From: Ignavibacteriota bacterium
GTDB lineage: Bacteria; Bacteroidota; Ignavibacteria; SZUA-365
Length of the DNA stretch: 64,000 bases
Assembly: GCA_016218045.1 (NCBI GenBank)
Contig: JACRFB010000052.1
Coordinates: forward strand, 1 to 64,000
Reading direction: 5' to 3'
Shown here: positions 51,396 through 60,645 of the stretch, in pieces
Layout of the letters: the number at the start of each line of letters is the position of its first letter
Position numbering within the stretch: position 1 is the stretch's first letter
Made by a program: the position numbers and the translations under genes
Notes under the pieces: generated by a model
Seen by the model: the letters and a program-made list of their open reading frames with translations, nothing else
Told to the model about the DNA's origin: nothing
Databases searched by the model: none

Positions 51396-53227
51396 CAGTC
51401 CGCCAGGTGGGGAACGACTTTGGGGCGCCGCTCGTCCGGAGTTGCGACGCGCAGACTGTCGCCTCCCGCGGTTCCGGCGCCTGGTCCGAACAGCGCGTAC
51501 CGCATGATGGATCCTGCGACCGGCGCCGCCGCATCACCACCCCAGCCGCCGTTCTCGATGATGACGGCCACGGCAACCTTTGGATTTTTGTACGGGGCGA
51601 ATCCCACAAACCATGCGTGGTCGCGGCCGTGAGGATTTTGCGCGGTGCCTGTCTTGCCCGCCGCCTGAGCGCCGCCGATGCGTGCCGCGTATCCCGTGCC
51701 GTTCCCGTTCACCGCGCGGAACATTCCATACCGCACCGTACTCCACACGTGATCGGCGATGGGCAGCTTCTCGCGCGGCACCGGCACCATCTTTTTTCCT
51801 CCCGCCGTCCTGTCGATGATGGCGCGCACGACATGGGGACGGAAGTAGGTGCCGCCGTTCGCGATGGTCGCAGTATAGGCGGCCATCTGCAACGGTGTCG
51901 TGTTCACCTCTCCCTGGCCGATGCCCAGACTCACTAGATACCCCTTGTTCCATCGCTTACCGTATCGGCGGTTGTAATACGCCTCGCTTGGCAGCACGCC
52001 GGGACTTTCCGACGCGATGTCCATGCCGGTCTTCCTCCCGAAGTGAAACATCGCTCCGTAGCGCGACCACGCGTCGAAACCGAGCTTGAAGATGAGCTTG
52101 TAGAAGAACACGTTGCACGAGTATTCGATGGCGGGGATGACCGAGATGTTTCCGTGCGCGCCGTGGCATTTGAAGGTCACGCCCGCAAGGGTGTAAGAGC
52201 CCGGGCAGGGGATGGTGGTCTTCTCATCGATGATGCCTTCCTGCAGAGCCGCGACGGCGAGCAGCATTTTGAACGTGGAGCCGGGGGGATAGGCGGCCAT
52301 CGAACAACGGTTGTATAACGGATGGCCCTCGTCCTCATTGAGGTTGCGCCAGAGATCGGAGGAAATTCTGCCGGACAAATCCTTGAGATCGTAATCGGGG
52401 CTGCTTGCAAATGCCAGGATCTCGCCGTTGCTCGGATCGAGTGCGACGATGGATCCTCGACGCCCGCGCAGCAGGCGCTCGGCGTAATCCTGCAACTTCA
52501 TGTCGAGCGACAGCACGATGTCGGATCCTTCCGTGGCCGCCTCGTCGGAACGTCCGTTCTCGAAACTCTCCACCACCTTGCCGCGGCTGTCGACTGTGTA
52601 GTACCCGTAGCCCTTCACACCGCGCAGCACATCCTCGTAGTAGGCCTCGAGTCCGCTGTATCCGACGATGTCGCCGGGTTGATAATACGGGCCCTTCTTC
52701 TCGAGCAGCTTCTGCGAAATTTCCTTTGTGTACCCGATGAGATGCGCCATGCGCGCCTGCATCTTGTACTCGCGCCGGCTCTCGACCAGATAACTCACTC
52801 CCGGCAGCGCGGCGCGATTTTCCTCGAGCAGCGCCAATTGTTCGAAGGTGATGTCGCGCGCAATCTTGACGGGTTCGAACGCGTTCCGTGTCGATTTTGA
52901 GATGCGGTACCGCACGAGATTTGAATCGAGGGCGAAGAGGCGGCTCAGGAGGGGAAGGCTGCTCCACGAGAACTCGAACGGTGTGACGGTGAGTGTGTAC
53001 GACGGATTGTTGTCCACCACCACCTTCATCTCACGGTCGTATATAAGGCCGCGCATCGGTTCCCGCGCGATGCGGCGGAGCGAGTTGCGTGCAGCGTGTT
53101 CGCGGAATGCGTCGTATTCCACGAACTGCAGATGGTACAGCCGGTAGCCCAGCAGCGCGAACCCAGCGAGGAAAATGCCGTAGATGACGATGCCCCGGCG
53201 CGACGAGGAGAAGTGCTCGCTATCCAT
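51395..53227 (-). CDS. mrdA: Penicillin-binding protein 2
   Basis: A 610-residue class B PBP, the transpeptidase of cell elongation. One N-terminal membrane helix (about residues 11-28) and a PBP dimerisation domain precede the transpeptidase with the catalytic PPGSTFKML (SxxK, about residue 310), the SxN motif in EYSCNVF and the KTGTAQ motif near the end. It partners the adjacent RodA. It overlaps mreD by 8 bp. Confidence 0.95.
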   Translation of the reverse strand: MDSEHFSSSRRGIVIYGIFLAGFALLGYRLYHLQFVEYDAFREHAARNSLRRIAREPMRGLIYDREMKVVVDNNPSYTLTVTPFEFSWSSLPLLSRLFALDSNLVRYRISKSTRNAFEPVKIARDITFEQLALLEENRAALPGVSYLVESRREYKMQARMAHLIGYTKEISQKLLEKKGPYYQPGDIVGYSGLEAYYEDVLRGVKGYGYYTVDSRGKVVESFENGRSDEAATEGSDIVLSLDMKLQDYAERLLRGRRGSIVALDPSNGEILAFASSPDYDLKDLSGRISSDLWRNLNEDEGHPLYNRCSMAAYPPGSTFKMLLAVAALQEGIIDEKTTIPCPGSYTLAGVTFKCHGAHGNISVIPAIEYSCNVFFYKLIFKLGFDAWSRYGAMFHFGRKTGMDIASESPGVLPSEAYYNRRYGKRWNKGYLVSLGIGQGEVNTTPLQMAAYTATIANGGTYFRPHVVRAIIDRTAGGKKMVPVPREKLPIADHVWSTVRYGMFRAVNGNGTGYAARIGGAQAAGKTGTAQNPHGRDHAWFVGFAPYKNPKVAVAVIIENGGWGGDAAAPVAGSIMRYALFGPGAGTAGGDSLRVATPDERRPKVVPHLAD

Positions 53228-53747
53228 TGACGGCCTTCTGCATGTCGACGCGACGGCTCTGCCGCGACAGGATAAGCACTACGATAAGTACGATGACGGC
53301 CGTGTACACGGCGCCGCCGAAACCGTGTTGCACTATCGCCAGCAGCACATCGGTGTCGAGTGTGCGGAAATACAGCAGGAGGGACAGGATCTGATGGAAA
53401 AAGACCAGGCCGGCCGTACGCGTCATGAAGCGCGGCAGGCGTCCAAACGGTTCACTGCGCTCCGGATCGTACAGGATGCCCGCGCCGAAGCCCGTCAGGG
53501 TTTTTGCGAGCGCGAGTATGCCGACCACTTCGCCCGAGGCAAGGTCCATGATCAGGCCCGCGCCGAAGCCCAATGCTGTCGCGGGAAGACGGCCCAGCCG
53601 GTGGGCAATGAAGATCAATCCCACGAGCGGCAGGTCAGGAGCAACGCCGCCGATGGAGAGGTACCGCGCGAAGAGGACCTGCAGCAGGATCAGACCGAGC
53701 AGAAGGGCGGAAGCGCGGAGTATCTCGCGGACGGTCTGCGACATCAC
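53220..53747 (-). CDS. mreD: Rod-shape protein MreD
   Basis: A 175-residue integral membrane protein with five or six hydrophobic segments and the MreD-like GVAPDLPLVGLIFIAHRLG start. MreD links the cytoplasmic MreB filament with periplasmic MreC. Sequence conservation of MreD is low, but the position between mreC and mrdA with 4- and 8-bp overlaps makes the call secure. Confidence 0.92.
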   Translation of the reverse strand: MMSQTVREILRASALLLGLILLQVLFARYLSIGGVAPDLPLVGLIFIAHRLGRLPATALGFGAGLIMDLASGEVVGILALAKTLTGFGAGILYDPERSEPFGRLPRFMTRTAGLVFFHQILSLLLYFRTLDTDVLLAIVQHGFGGAVYTAVIVLIVVLILSRQSRRVDMQKAVNG

Positions 53748-54583
53748 GTCGGCTCCTTCGGCGTGACGCGCTGCTCGAGTTCATCTTGACCCGGTTTGCG
53801 TGTGTAACGAATGACAAACACTCGTTCGAGCCGTTCGAATTGTACACCGGGGCTGACGTCGATGCGGCTGAAAATGCCGCGCTCGCCGGGTCCGATCGAC
53901 AGGACCACTCCGATCGGTATTTCGGCGGGAAACGTGTTCGAGTACTCGGACGTCACGATGGTGTCGCCTGGAACGACGTCCGCCGTTTTCAACACGTTGA
54001 ACAGGAGCAGCGACGCGCCGCTCTCCCAGCCGATGATCCCGTCGACACGTGTGCGGGCGATCTTCGCGGTTGCGCGGAACGTCTTGCTCGTGGCCAGTTG
54101 CACGATCGAGTAGCCGCCGCTGGTTGAAATCACTTTGCCGACGAGCCCGCGTTCATGAACGACAGGCATGCCCGCCGCCACGCCGTCGTCGGATCCGACG
54201 TTGAGCGTGACTGTCGACTGCCCTGGCGCCGTGCTTTTCCCGACGATCTCGGCGGGAACAAGCTGATGTTGTGATCGCTGGCTGAATCCCACCATCGAAC
54301 GCAATTCGTCGTTTTCCTGCTTGAGGCGGCGGAGCTGCATCACTTCCTCCATCAACTCCATGTTGATGGTGCGCATGGTGCGTATCTCGTCGCGCGCTGT
54401 GAACAGCGACGCGAGCCAGCTCGTCGGTGTCTGCGCCGAGGCGAAGACGGCGAGCGCGCCCGCGCGAAGCACCTGCACCTGGGGGCCGTCGCTGTTGGCG
54501 ATCAGCACGATCGACACGAGCGAGAGCCCGGCGGCGACGAGATAGTCCCTCAGAGATTCGAGCAGGCGGAGTAGACGCTGCAT
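53744..54583 (-). CDS. mreC: Rod-shape protein MreC
   Basis: A 279-residue protein with an N-terminal membrane helix (about residues 13-32), a coiled-coil stretch (IRTMRTINMELMEEVMQLRR, about 67-86) and a C-terminal beta domain (VGKSTAPGQSTVTLNVGSDD and on). MreC organises PBP2 and RodA in the periplasm. It lies 14 bp after mreB and overlaps mreD by 4 bp. Confidence 0.93.
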   Translation of the reverse strand: MQRLLRLLESLRDYLVAAGLSLVSIVLIANSDGPQVQVLRAGALAVFASAQTPTSWLASLFTARDEIRTMRTINMELMEEVMQLRRLKQENDELRSMVGFSQRSQHQLVPAEIVGKSTAPGQSTVTLNVGSDDGVAAGMPVVHERGLVGKVISTSGGYSIVQLATSKTFRATAKIARTRVDGIIGWESGASLLLFNVLKTADVVPGDTIVTSEYSNTFPAEIPIGVVLSIGPGERGIFSRIDVSPGVQFERLERVFVIRYTRKPGQDELEQRVTPKEPT

Positions 54584-54597
54584 CGCGGCCCGATCGG

Positions 54598-55623
54598 TTA
54601 GTACTTCTTGCCCTTGAGAATGACCTTGCTGTACTTCGGCAAGTTCTCCATGATCGCGCCCGCGCCGCGCACGACGGCTGTGAGCGGATCTTCCGCGACG
54701 TGTACAGGCAGGTGGGTTTCCTGACGGATGCGCGCGTCGAGTCCTTTGAGCAGCGCTCCGCCGCCTGTGAGCATGATGCCGCGGTCGAGGATGTCGGCCG
54801 CGAGTTCCGGCGGCGTGCGCTCGAGCGTGGCTTTGACGGCTTCGACAATGATGCCGATCGGTTCGGCGAGGGCCTCGCGAATTTCGGATGAGGACGCTTC
54901 AACCGTGGTGGGAAGACCGCCGACCAGGTCGCGGCCCTTCACGCGTACCGCAAGCTCCTGCTTCAGGGGCACGGCGGATCCGACCTCGCACTTGATGATC
55001 TCGGCCGTCCGCTCACCGATGAGCAGATTGTGATTCTTCTTGAAATGCGTGATGATCGCGTTGTTGAGTTCGTCGCCCGCGATGCGGATCGATTCCTCCT
55101 GCACAATACCGCTCAACGCGATCACGGCGATTTCGGTCGTGCCGCCGCCGATGTCGATGATCATGTCGCCGACGGGTGCGTCGACTTGCAGTCCGATGCC
55201 GATGGCCGCCGCCATGGGTTCGGCAACAAGGTACACTTCCTTCGCGCCCGCGTGTTCGCCGCTGTCGCGCACCGCGCGTTTCTCGACCTCGGTGATGCCG
55301 CTCGGCACGGAGATGACAATGCGCCTGCTCGGGACCCAGCTATTCGAAATCTTCTTGATAAAGGCGCGCAGCATACCCTCGGCGATTTCGAAGTCCGCGA
55401 TCACGCCGTCGCGCATCGGGCGGATCACCTGAAGGTCGCGATGCGTCTTGCCCTGCATCTCGCGCGCGTCGTTGCCGATGGCGATGATTTTTTTTGTATT
55501 GATGTCGAACGCCACGATGGATGGTTCGCTGAGAACCACGCCCTTGCCCTTCACCCAGATGAGGGTGTTGGCTGTTCCGAGATCGATGGCGATGTCGTTG
55601 GAGAATACGCTAAACAAGCCCAT
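54598..55623 (-). CDS. mreB: Rod-shape actin homologue MreB
   Basis: A 341-residue actin-like ATPase. The phosphate-1 motif DLGTANTLIWVKGKG lies near residues 14-28, phosphate-2 in MIIDIGGGTTEIAVIALSG, and the adenosine motif in IMLTGGGALLKG. The N-terminus (GLFSVFSNDIAIDLG) has the amphipathic start that binds membranes. It heads the mreBCD-mrdA-rodA operon and follows purH by 18 bp, so a shared transcript with the purine genes is possible. Confidence 0.97.
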   Translation of the reverse strand: MGLFSVFSNDIAIDLGTANTLIWVKGKGVVLSEPSIVAFDINTKKIIAIGNDAREMQGKTHRDLQVIRPMRDGVIADFEIAEGMLRAFIKKISNSWVPSRRIVISVPSGITEVEKRAVRDSGEHAGAKEVYLVAEPMAAAIGIGLQVDAPVGDMIIDIGGGTTEIAVIALSGIVQEESIRIAGDELNNAIITHFKKNHNLLIGERTAEIIKCEVGSAVPLKQELAVRVKGRDLVGGLPTTVEASSSEIREALAEPIGIIVEAVKATLERTPPELAADILDRGIMLTGGGALLKGLDARIRQETHLPVHVAEDPLTAVVRGAGAIMENLPKYSKVILKGKKY

Positions 55624-55641
55624 GGGCCTTCCGTGTTCCGG

Positions 55642-57171
55642 TCAGTGTTTGAAATGGCGGATGCCCGTAAAGAGCATCGCGATGTTGTGGGCGTCGGCGG
55701 CGTCGATCACTTCTTGATCGCGGACCGAGCCGCCCGGCTGCACGACTGCTGTCGCGCCTGCGGCGACGGCCTCGAGCAGACCGTCGGCAAAGGGGAAAAA
55801 CGCGTCGGAAGCGACGACGGATCCGTCGAGCGGGAGTCCCGCCTTCTTCGCCTTCATCACTGCGATGGTGCTGCTGTCGACGCGCGACATCTGTCCCGCG
55901 CCCACGCCGAGCGTTTTAATGTCATTGGTGTACACGATCGCGTTGGACTTCACGTGTTTGGCAACCTTCCACGCGAAAGCGAGTGCGGCCAGCTCGCGAG
56001 CGTCTGGTGCGCGGCGCGTGACACATTTCCATGTGGAGGGATCCTCGACCGCGGTATCAACGGTCTGGCAGAGGCAGCCGTTGGCGACTGTTTTGATGTC
56101 GTACTTCAGGCGCTCCCGCACCGCGCCGCGCTGACGGAGGAGCCGGCGGTCCTTTTTCTGCATGAGCAGCGCGAGTGCGTCGTCGGTGTAATCGGGTGCG
56201 ATAAGCACCTCGAGAAAAATCTCGTTGAGTTTTTCGGCGAAGGGGGCGTCGATCACGCGGTTCACCGCAACGATACCGCCGAAGGCGGATGCAGTGTCGG
56301 TGGTAAGCGCCTCGACATAGGCCTCGAGGACGGAAGCACCAATGGCGCAGCCGCAGGGATTCGTGTGTTTGATGATCGCTGCCGCAGGATGTTCGAATTC
56401 CTCGGCGAGCAACGCGGCTGCCTGAATGTCGACGATGTTGTTGAACGACAGTTCCTTGCCGTGCAGCTTCTCGAAGATGCCGTCGAAGTCGCCGTACAAC
56501 GCTGCGCTCTGATGCGGATTCTCGCCGTAGCGGAGCGGCATACTCTGCGGAAGCAACAAACGCAGCGTGGCGGGGAGGGTGCCGTCGCCGACGGAGGAGT
56601 TCTCGAGGTGTGTTGCGATGGCGGCATCGTACGCCGCGGTGCGCGCAAACACCTTCCGCGCAAGACGCGCCCGTGTCGCGGGATCCGTGTCTCCGTCTCG
56701 GAGAATTTCAGACAGGACGCTCTCATAATCGGCGGGATCACACACCACCGTGACACTTTCGAAATTTTTTGCCGCGGAACGGAGCATTGACGGTCCGCCG
56801 ATGTCGATCTGTTCGATACACTCCTCGAGCGGCGCACCCGAGGCGACGGTCCTTTCGAAGGGGTATAGATTCACGACCACGAGGTCGATCATTCCGATGC
56901 CGTGTTCATGCGCCTGCGCCATGTGTTCCGCGACGGGGCGCCGGGCGAGCAGTCCGCCGTGAATCTTCGGATGCAGGGTTTTGACGCGTCCGTCCATGAT
57001 TTCCGGGAACCCGGTCACATCGTCGATGCGTGTCACGGGAACGCCGGCGCCGGCGAGCATTGCGTGCGTGCCGCCTGTTGAGATGAGGTGAATGCCTTTC
57101 CCGGCAAGTGCCTGCGCGAAGGGGAGAAGTCCCGTTTTATCGGAAACGCTGAGCAGCGCGGTCGAAATCAT
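55642..57171 (-). CDS. purH: Bifunctional AICAR transformylase / IMP cyclohydrolase
   Basis: A 509-residue PurH that carries out the last two steps of IMP synthesis. The N-terminal MGS-like cyclohydrolase domain (about residues 1-195; ISTGGTHAMLAGAGVPV and DGRVKTLHPKIHGGLL) is followed by the transformylase domain (LRYGENPHQSAALYG; FIKHTNPCGCAIG-like). It overlaps purN by 4 bp; the two form a purine pair upstream of the mre genes. Confidence 0.96.
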   Translation of the reverse strand: MISTALLSVSDKTGLLPFAQALAGKGIHLISTGGTHAMLAGAGVPVTRIDDVTGFPEIMDGRVKTLHPKIHGGLLARRPVAEHMAQAHEHGIGMIDLVVVNLYPFERTVASGAPLEECIEQIDIGGPSMLRSAAKNFESVTVVCDPADYESVLSEILRDGDTDPATRARLARKVFARTAAYDAAIATHLENSSVGDGTLPATLRLLLPQSMPLRYGENPHQSAALYGDFDGIFEKLHGKELSFNNIVDIQAAALLAEEFEHPAAAIIKHTNPCGCAIGASVLEAYVEALTTDTASAFGGIVAVNRVIDAPFAEKLNEIFLEVLIAPDYTDDALALLMQKKDRRLLRQRGAVRERLKYDIKTVANGCLCQTVDTAVEDPSTWKCVTRRAPDARELAALAFAWKVAKHVKSNAIVYTNDIKTLGVGAGQMSRVDSSTIAVMKAKKAGLPLDGSVVASDAFFPFADGLLEAVAAGATAVVQPGGSVRDQEVIDAADAHNIAMLFTGIRHFKH

Positions 57172-57797
57172 GTGCGAGGGTGCTCCAGAATGTAGGTACG
57201 TGATCCGCTGACAGTCACACGGCCTTCCGAAAAGGCCTGCAGGACTGCGGGATAGAGGAGATGTTCTTCGGTGAGGACACGCGCCGCGAGCGTTTCCACC
57301 GTGTCGTCGTCATGCACGGGCACAACACGCTGGGCGACGATGGGACCGCGGTCGTATTCTTCATCGACAAGATGGACTGTCGGACCGGAAAATTTTGCGC
57401 CCGACTCCAGAACGGCGACATGGACACGCGTCCCGTACATGCCCTTCCCGCCGAAGGCAGGCAGAAGGGCGGGGTGGATGTTGAGAATGCGGTTCGCGAA
57501 GGCGCGCACGAATTCGGCGGGCAGAAGTTTCAGATAACCGCAGAGGGCAATAAAATCGGCCCCGTGCCGTTGTGTTGCCTCCAGGAGAATTGCGCCGCGG
57601 GCGGGTGAGGACAGGTCTTCGGAGGTGAGAATCCGCGTGGGTATGCCCTCGGCAGTCGCAAATGTCACTGCTCCACACGTGGCCTTGTCGGTCACGAGCA
57701 GCACAATACGCGCCGCAAGCCGTCCTTCGGAGACAGCCCGGTGTATGGAACGGAAATTGGAGCCGTTTCCTGAGGCGAATATGGCGAGATTCAGCAC
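57168..57797 (-). CDS. purN: Phosphoribosylglycinamide formyltransferase
   Basis: A 209-residue GART that formylates GAR with 10-formyl-THF. The substrate site ASGNGSNF lies near the N-terminus. The catalytic Asn/His and loop are in NIHPALLPAFGGKGMYG (about residues 104-120), followed by GPTVHLVDEEYDRGPIV with the catalytic Asp. The start is GTG 57797 with CGGAGA just upstream; the open frame to 57905 is not family-like. Divergent from the cysteine desulfurase gene. Confidence 0.93.
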   Translation of the reverse strand: MLNLAIFASGNGSNFRSIHRAVSEGRLAARIVLLVTDKATCGAVTFATAEGIPTRILTSEDLSSPARGAILLEATQRHGADFIALCGYLKLLPAEFVRAFANRILNIHPALLPAFGGKGMYGTRVHVAVLESGAKFSGPTVHLVDEEYDRGPIVAQRVVPVHDDDTVETLAARVLTEEHLLYPAVLQAFSEGRVTVSGSRTYILEHPRT

Positions 57798-57917
57798 GAT
57801 TCTCCGGAAAAAATCATCACAAAAAGTACGTAAATGTTGGCGGGGAAACAAAGCGGCCGGAGTGCGTTGCGCAGGGCCGGCGGCGGGGGTATTTTCCTTC
57901 CACAATCACATGTAGCC

Positions 57918-59066
57918 ATGCCCCGGACAGCACCCATATATCTGGATTATCTCTCCACGACCCCGGTCGATCCGCTGGTGCTCGAGGAAATGCTGCCGTA
58001 TTTCTCCGTGAACTTCGGCAATACCGGAAGTCCGCATTTCTACGGCTGGGAGGCAGGCAATGCAGTGCGGCGTGCCCGCGATCGTGTTGCCTCACTCATC
58101 GCCGCCGATCCGGGCGATGTGATCTTCACCGCAAGCGCAACCGAGGCGAACAATCTCGCGATTCGAGGCGTGTACACCGCCGCGGGGAAGGCGGGCGGGC
58201 GCATTATCACGAGTTCTATCGAACACAGTTCCGTTCGAGCCGCCTGCGAGGCGCTGGTGCGTTCCGGGGCCGAGCTTGTCACGATTCCAAACGACGGATC
58301 GGGTCGTCTCGATGTGGCGGCGCTGGAGAGGGCTCTCGATGCCCCCGCGACGCTTGTCAGCATCCAGCACGCGAACAACGAAATCGGAACGGTGCAGGAT
58401 CTGCCGCTCATATCCGCGCTGTGCCACGCGCGCGGGGTACTTCTGCATACAGACGCGGCGCAAAGCGCGGGCAAGATCCCTCTCGACGTGGCGGCTCTCG
58501 GCGCGGATCTGCTGACGTTCAGTGCACACAAGATGTACGGCCCCAAAGGCGCCGCGGCGCTGTTCATACGGCCCGGACGGCCGCGCGTACACCTCGATCC
58601 GATTGTGGAGGGCGGGGGCCAGGAACGAGGTCTGCGCGCCGGAACCCTGAATGTTCCAGCCATCGTCGGTTTCGGGAGAGCCGCAGAACTCGCTCGCGCG
58701 CTACTTCCAGACGAGATGTCGCGTCTCGGCACGCTGCGCGACCGCTGCGAAACCGGCCTTCGAGAGATCGAGCCGTCCGTGCGTATCAACGGTCATCCTG
58801 TGCAGCGTCTGCCCGGTGCGACATCCGTGACATTTCCGGGCCGCAGGGCTGACCGTCTGCTCCGCGCGCTGAACGGCATCGCCATCTCGAGCGGGTCCGC
58901 TTGCGCATCCGGCGAGGCCGTACCATCGCGCGTGTTGACGGCCGTTGGTTTGTTTGCCGAAGACGCCGCCGCTACTTTGCGTATCTGTTTCGGTCGCCCG
59001 AGCGGCGAATCGGATCTGAAAACCGCACTCGATGAGTTCCGCCGCGTGCTTTCCGCTTCTGCCTGA
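57918..59066 (+). CDS. Cysteine desulfurase (NifS/IscS family)
   Basis: A 382-residue class V PLP enzyme that takes sulfur from cysteine. The start YLDYLSTTPVDP, the EHSSVRAA histidine region, DAAQSAGKIPLDV and the PLP lysine in TFSAHKMYGPKG (about residue 204) are standard. The sulfur-carrying cysteine loop reads SSGSACASGE, which marks the short-loop group I. An A-type Fe-S carrier gene lies 440 bp downstream; there is no iscU. The ATG at 57918 precedes the family start. Confidence 0.94.
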   Translation: MPRTAPIYLDYLSTTPVDPLVLEEMLPYFSVNFGNTGSPHFYGWEAGNAVRRARDRVASLIAADPGDVIFTASATEANNLAIRGVYTAAGKAGGRIITSSIEHSSVRAACEALVRSGAELVTIPNDGSGRLDVAALERALDAPATLVSIQHANNEIGTVQDLPLISALCHARGVLLHTDAAQSAGKIPLDVAALGADLLTFSAHKMYGPKGAAALFIRPGRPRVHLDPIVEGGGQERGLRAGTLNVPAIVGFGRAAELARALLPDEMSRLGTLRDRCETGLREIEPSVRINGHPVQRLPGATSVTFPGRRADRLLRALNGIAISSGSACASGEAVPSRVLTAVGLFAEDAAATLRICFGRPSGESDLKTALDEFRRVLSASA

Positions 59067-59130
59067 CTTGCAGGCGGACGCCAATCCTGACGATCAATTC
59101 CGTTCATCTCACACACATTCCGGACCTCGC

Positions 59131-59445
59131 ATGAACGTCCCTCCCATCACCGGCAAGGAGAAGGAAATCCTTGCATTCATGAAAGAAACCGGCTACCCGG
59201 TGTTCCATCGTTCCAACATGTTCTACCGCGATTTTCAGTATGCGGTGCGGGATTACTACCGCGACAAACACAAGGTCGACATCGGATCGCGTGAGAGTGA
59301 TGCGCGCGGTGAAGCCGTGATCCGCGCCCTCGAGACGGCCGGCATCCTCGTACCCGCAACACCGAACGTGTGGATCCTGCACATGGAGGAGTATCTGAAT
59401 CCTCCAAAGGCGGAAGAGAAAAAGGCGGAAACTCCCGCGGCATAA
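59131..59445 (+). CDS. Small conserved-looking protein between Fe-S genes
   Basis: A 104-residue soluble protein that I cannot name. The core (residues 5-85) is dense in charged and aromatic residues (FHRSNMFYRDFQYAVRDYYR) and looks like a compact alpha/beta domain; the tail (KAEEKKAETPAA) is flexible. The length, strong coding bias and position between a cysteine desulfurase and an A-type carrier suggest a real gene, perhaps helping Fe-S assembly. The ATG at 59131 is chosen because residues upstream overlap the desulfurase end. Confidence 0.7.
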   Translation: MNVPPITGKEKEILAFMKETGYPVFHRSNMFYRDFQYAVRDYYRDKHKVDIGSRESDARGEAVIRALETAGILVPATPNVWILHMEEYLNPPKAEEKKAETPAA

Positions 59446-59508
59446 TTGGTGTTTGATGATGTGAGCGCTCTGCGCGATCAGTCACACACAAGTTGAAAGG
59501 CAATTCCC

Positions 59509-59865
59509 ATGTCTGATATGCTCACCGAAACCGGCCAGGAAATCACGCTGACTGAAAAGGCGGCTGCCGAGATCCAGTCGATCATGAAGGACAACAACAT
59601 TCCCGACACCTACGGCCTGCGCATCGGCGTGAAGGGCGGCGGCTGTTCCGGGCTCTCGTACTCCCTCGGCTTCGATGGAGAAATCCGTGAGACCGATGCG
59701 GTGATGGAGTTGAAGGGGATCAAGTTCGTGATCGATGCCAAGAGCCTGTTCTATCTCGGCGGCACGGAACTCGATTTCTCCGACGGTCTGAACGGAAGGG
59801 GCTTTGTCTTCAACAATCCGAATGCGGTCCGTACCTGCGGGTGCGGGAGTTCCTTCGGGGTGTGA
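59509..59865 (+). CDS. A-type Fe-S cluster carrier (IscA/ErpA-like)
   Basis: A 118-residue HesB/IscA family protein that passes iron-sulfur clusters to target proteins. The three cluster cysteines are in GGGCSGLSY (about residue 46) and the C-terminal CGCGSSF (about residues 112-114). A Gly/Asp-rich FVFNNPNAVRTCGCG end is typical. GAAAGG precedes the ATG. A clear terminator hairpin follows. Confidence 0.94.
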   Translation: MSDMLTETGQEITLTEKAAAEIQSIMKDNNIPDTYGLRIGVKGGGCSGLSYSLGFDGEIRETDAVMELKGIKFVIDAKSLFYLGGTELDFSDGLNGRGFVFNNPNAVRTCGCGSSFGV

Positions 59866-59871
59866 CACAGG

Positions 59872-59896
59872 CGGGGTCCACGACGGACCCCGTTTT
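59872..59896 (+). terminator. Terminator after the IscA-like gene
   Basis: CGGGGTCC and GGACCCCG form an 8-bp stem with a 5-nt loop, directly followed by TTTT, 6 bp after the stop codon. It separates the Fe-S carrier gene from the superoxide dismutase gene. Confidence 0.8.
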
Positions 59897-59948
59897 CCGT
59901 ACGATACCGACACTCACACACCACACGTTTATATCTCGGAGGATTCAC

Positions 59949-60578
59949 ATGGCGTACGAATGGAAGTTCAATCCCAGGCCCTACTCGGATGAAGAAGCGA
60001 AGACCCTGCTGAAGGATGTCGTCTCGCCCGAAACGTCGGACTGGCACTACAACACGCATCACAAAGGATACGTGACCTTCCTCAACAAGATCGAAGCGGC
60101 TCTCGAGACCGCCGACCGCTCCGCGGCAAATGGCAACTACAGCGAAATCGGCGAACTCAAACGTCGCTTGACCTGGAACCACTCGGGCGCGCTTCTGCAC
60201 GATCTGTACTGGAACAACCTCGGCGGCGACGGCGATCCCTCCAAAGGACCCGACGTGCTGAAAGCCATCGAGGAGAACTTCGGTTCGTTCGACGCATGGA
60301 AGGCCGACTTCAAGGCGGCCGCTGTCGCTGCAAAATTGAGCGGCTGGGGCCTGCTCGTGTGGGATCAGCTCTACTCGGGCCGCCTCCTCAACGTGCTTGT
60401 CGACGAACATCAGTACGGCGCGATCTGGGGCGGCATTCCGCTCATCGCCTGTGACGTGTTCGAGCATGCGTATTATCACAAGGACGGCCCGGGCCGCGCA
60501 AAATACATCGACAATTTTCTCGCGAATCTGCACTGGGGCCGCATCAACGAGCAGTTCCTGAAATTCAAGACCAAGTAA
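59949..60578 (+). CDS. Superoxide dismutase (Fe/Mn)
   Basis: A 209-residue Fe/Mn SOD. Metal ligands are visible in the N-terminal THHKGYVTFLN segment, in WNHSGALLHDLYW, and in the C-terminal ACDVFEHAYYHKDG (Asp and His). Residue patterns alone do not safely separate Fe from Mn forms. No signal peptide, so it is cytoplasmic. GGAGGATTCAC precedes the ATG at 59949, and a strong terminator follows the gene. Confidence 0.95.
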   Translation: MAYEWKFNPRPYSDEEAKTLLKDVVSPETSDWHYNTHHKGYVTFLNKIEAALETADRSAANGNYSEIGELKRRLTWNHSGALLHDLYWNNLGGDGDPSKGPDVLKAIEENFGSFDAWKADFKAAAVAAKLSGWGLLVWDQLYSGRLLNVLVDEHQYGAIWGGIPLIACDVFEHAYYHKDGPGRAKYIDNFLANLHWGRINEQFLKFKTK

Positions 60579-60598
60579 TCCGAATATTCCGTCCACGT

Positions 60599-60637
60599 GC
60601 GTCCGGTTTCCTTGTGGAGCCGGACGCCGTCTTTTTT
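60599..60637 (+). terminator. Rho-independent terminator after the SOD gene
   Basis: GCGTCCGG and CCGGACGC form a perfect 8-bp stem around a 13-nt loop; CGTC and six T residues follow. It lies 21 bp after the SOD stop and just before the LON-domain gene. Confidence 0.88.
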
Positions 60638-60645
60638 CCCCGCTC

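Noticed and set aside
55030-56790. 586-residue plus-strand ORF opposite mreB and purH
   Set aside because: It runs antisense to two clearly recognised housekeeping genes and has low-quality His/Asp/Gly-rich composition typical of antisense frames.
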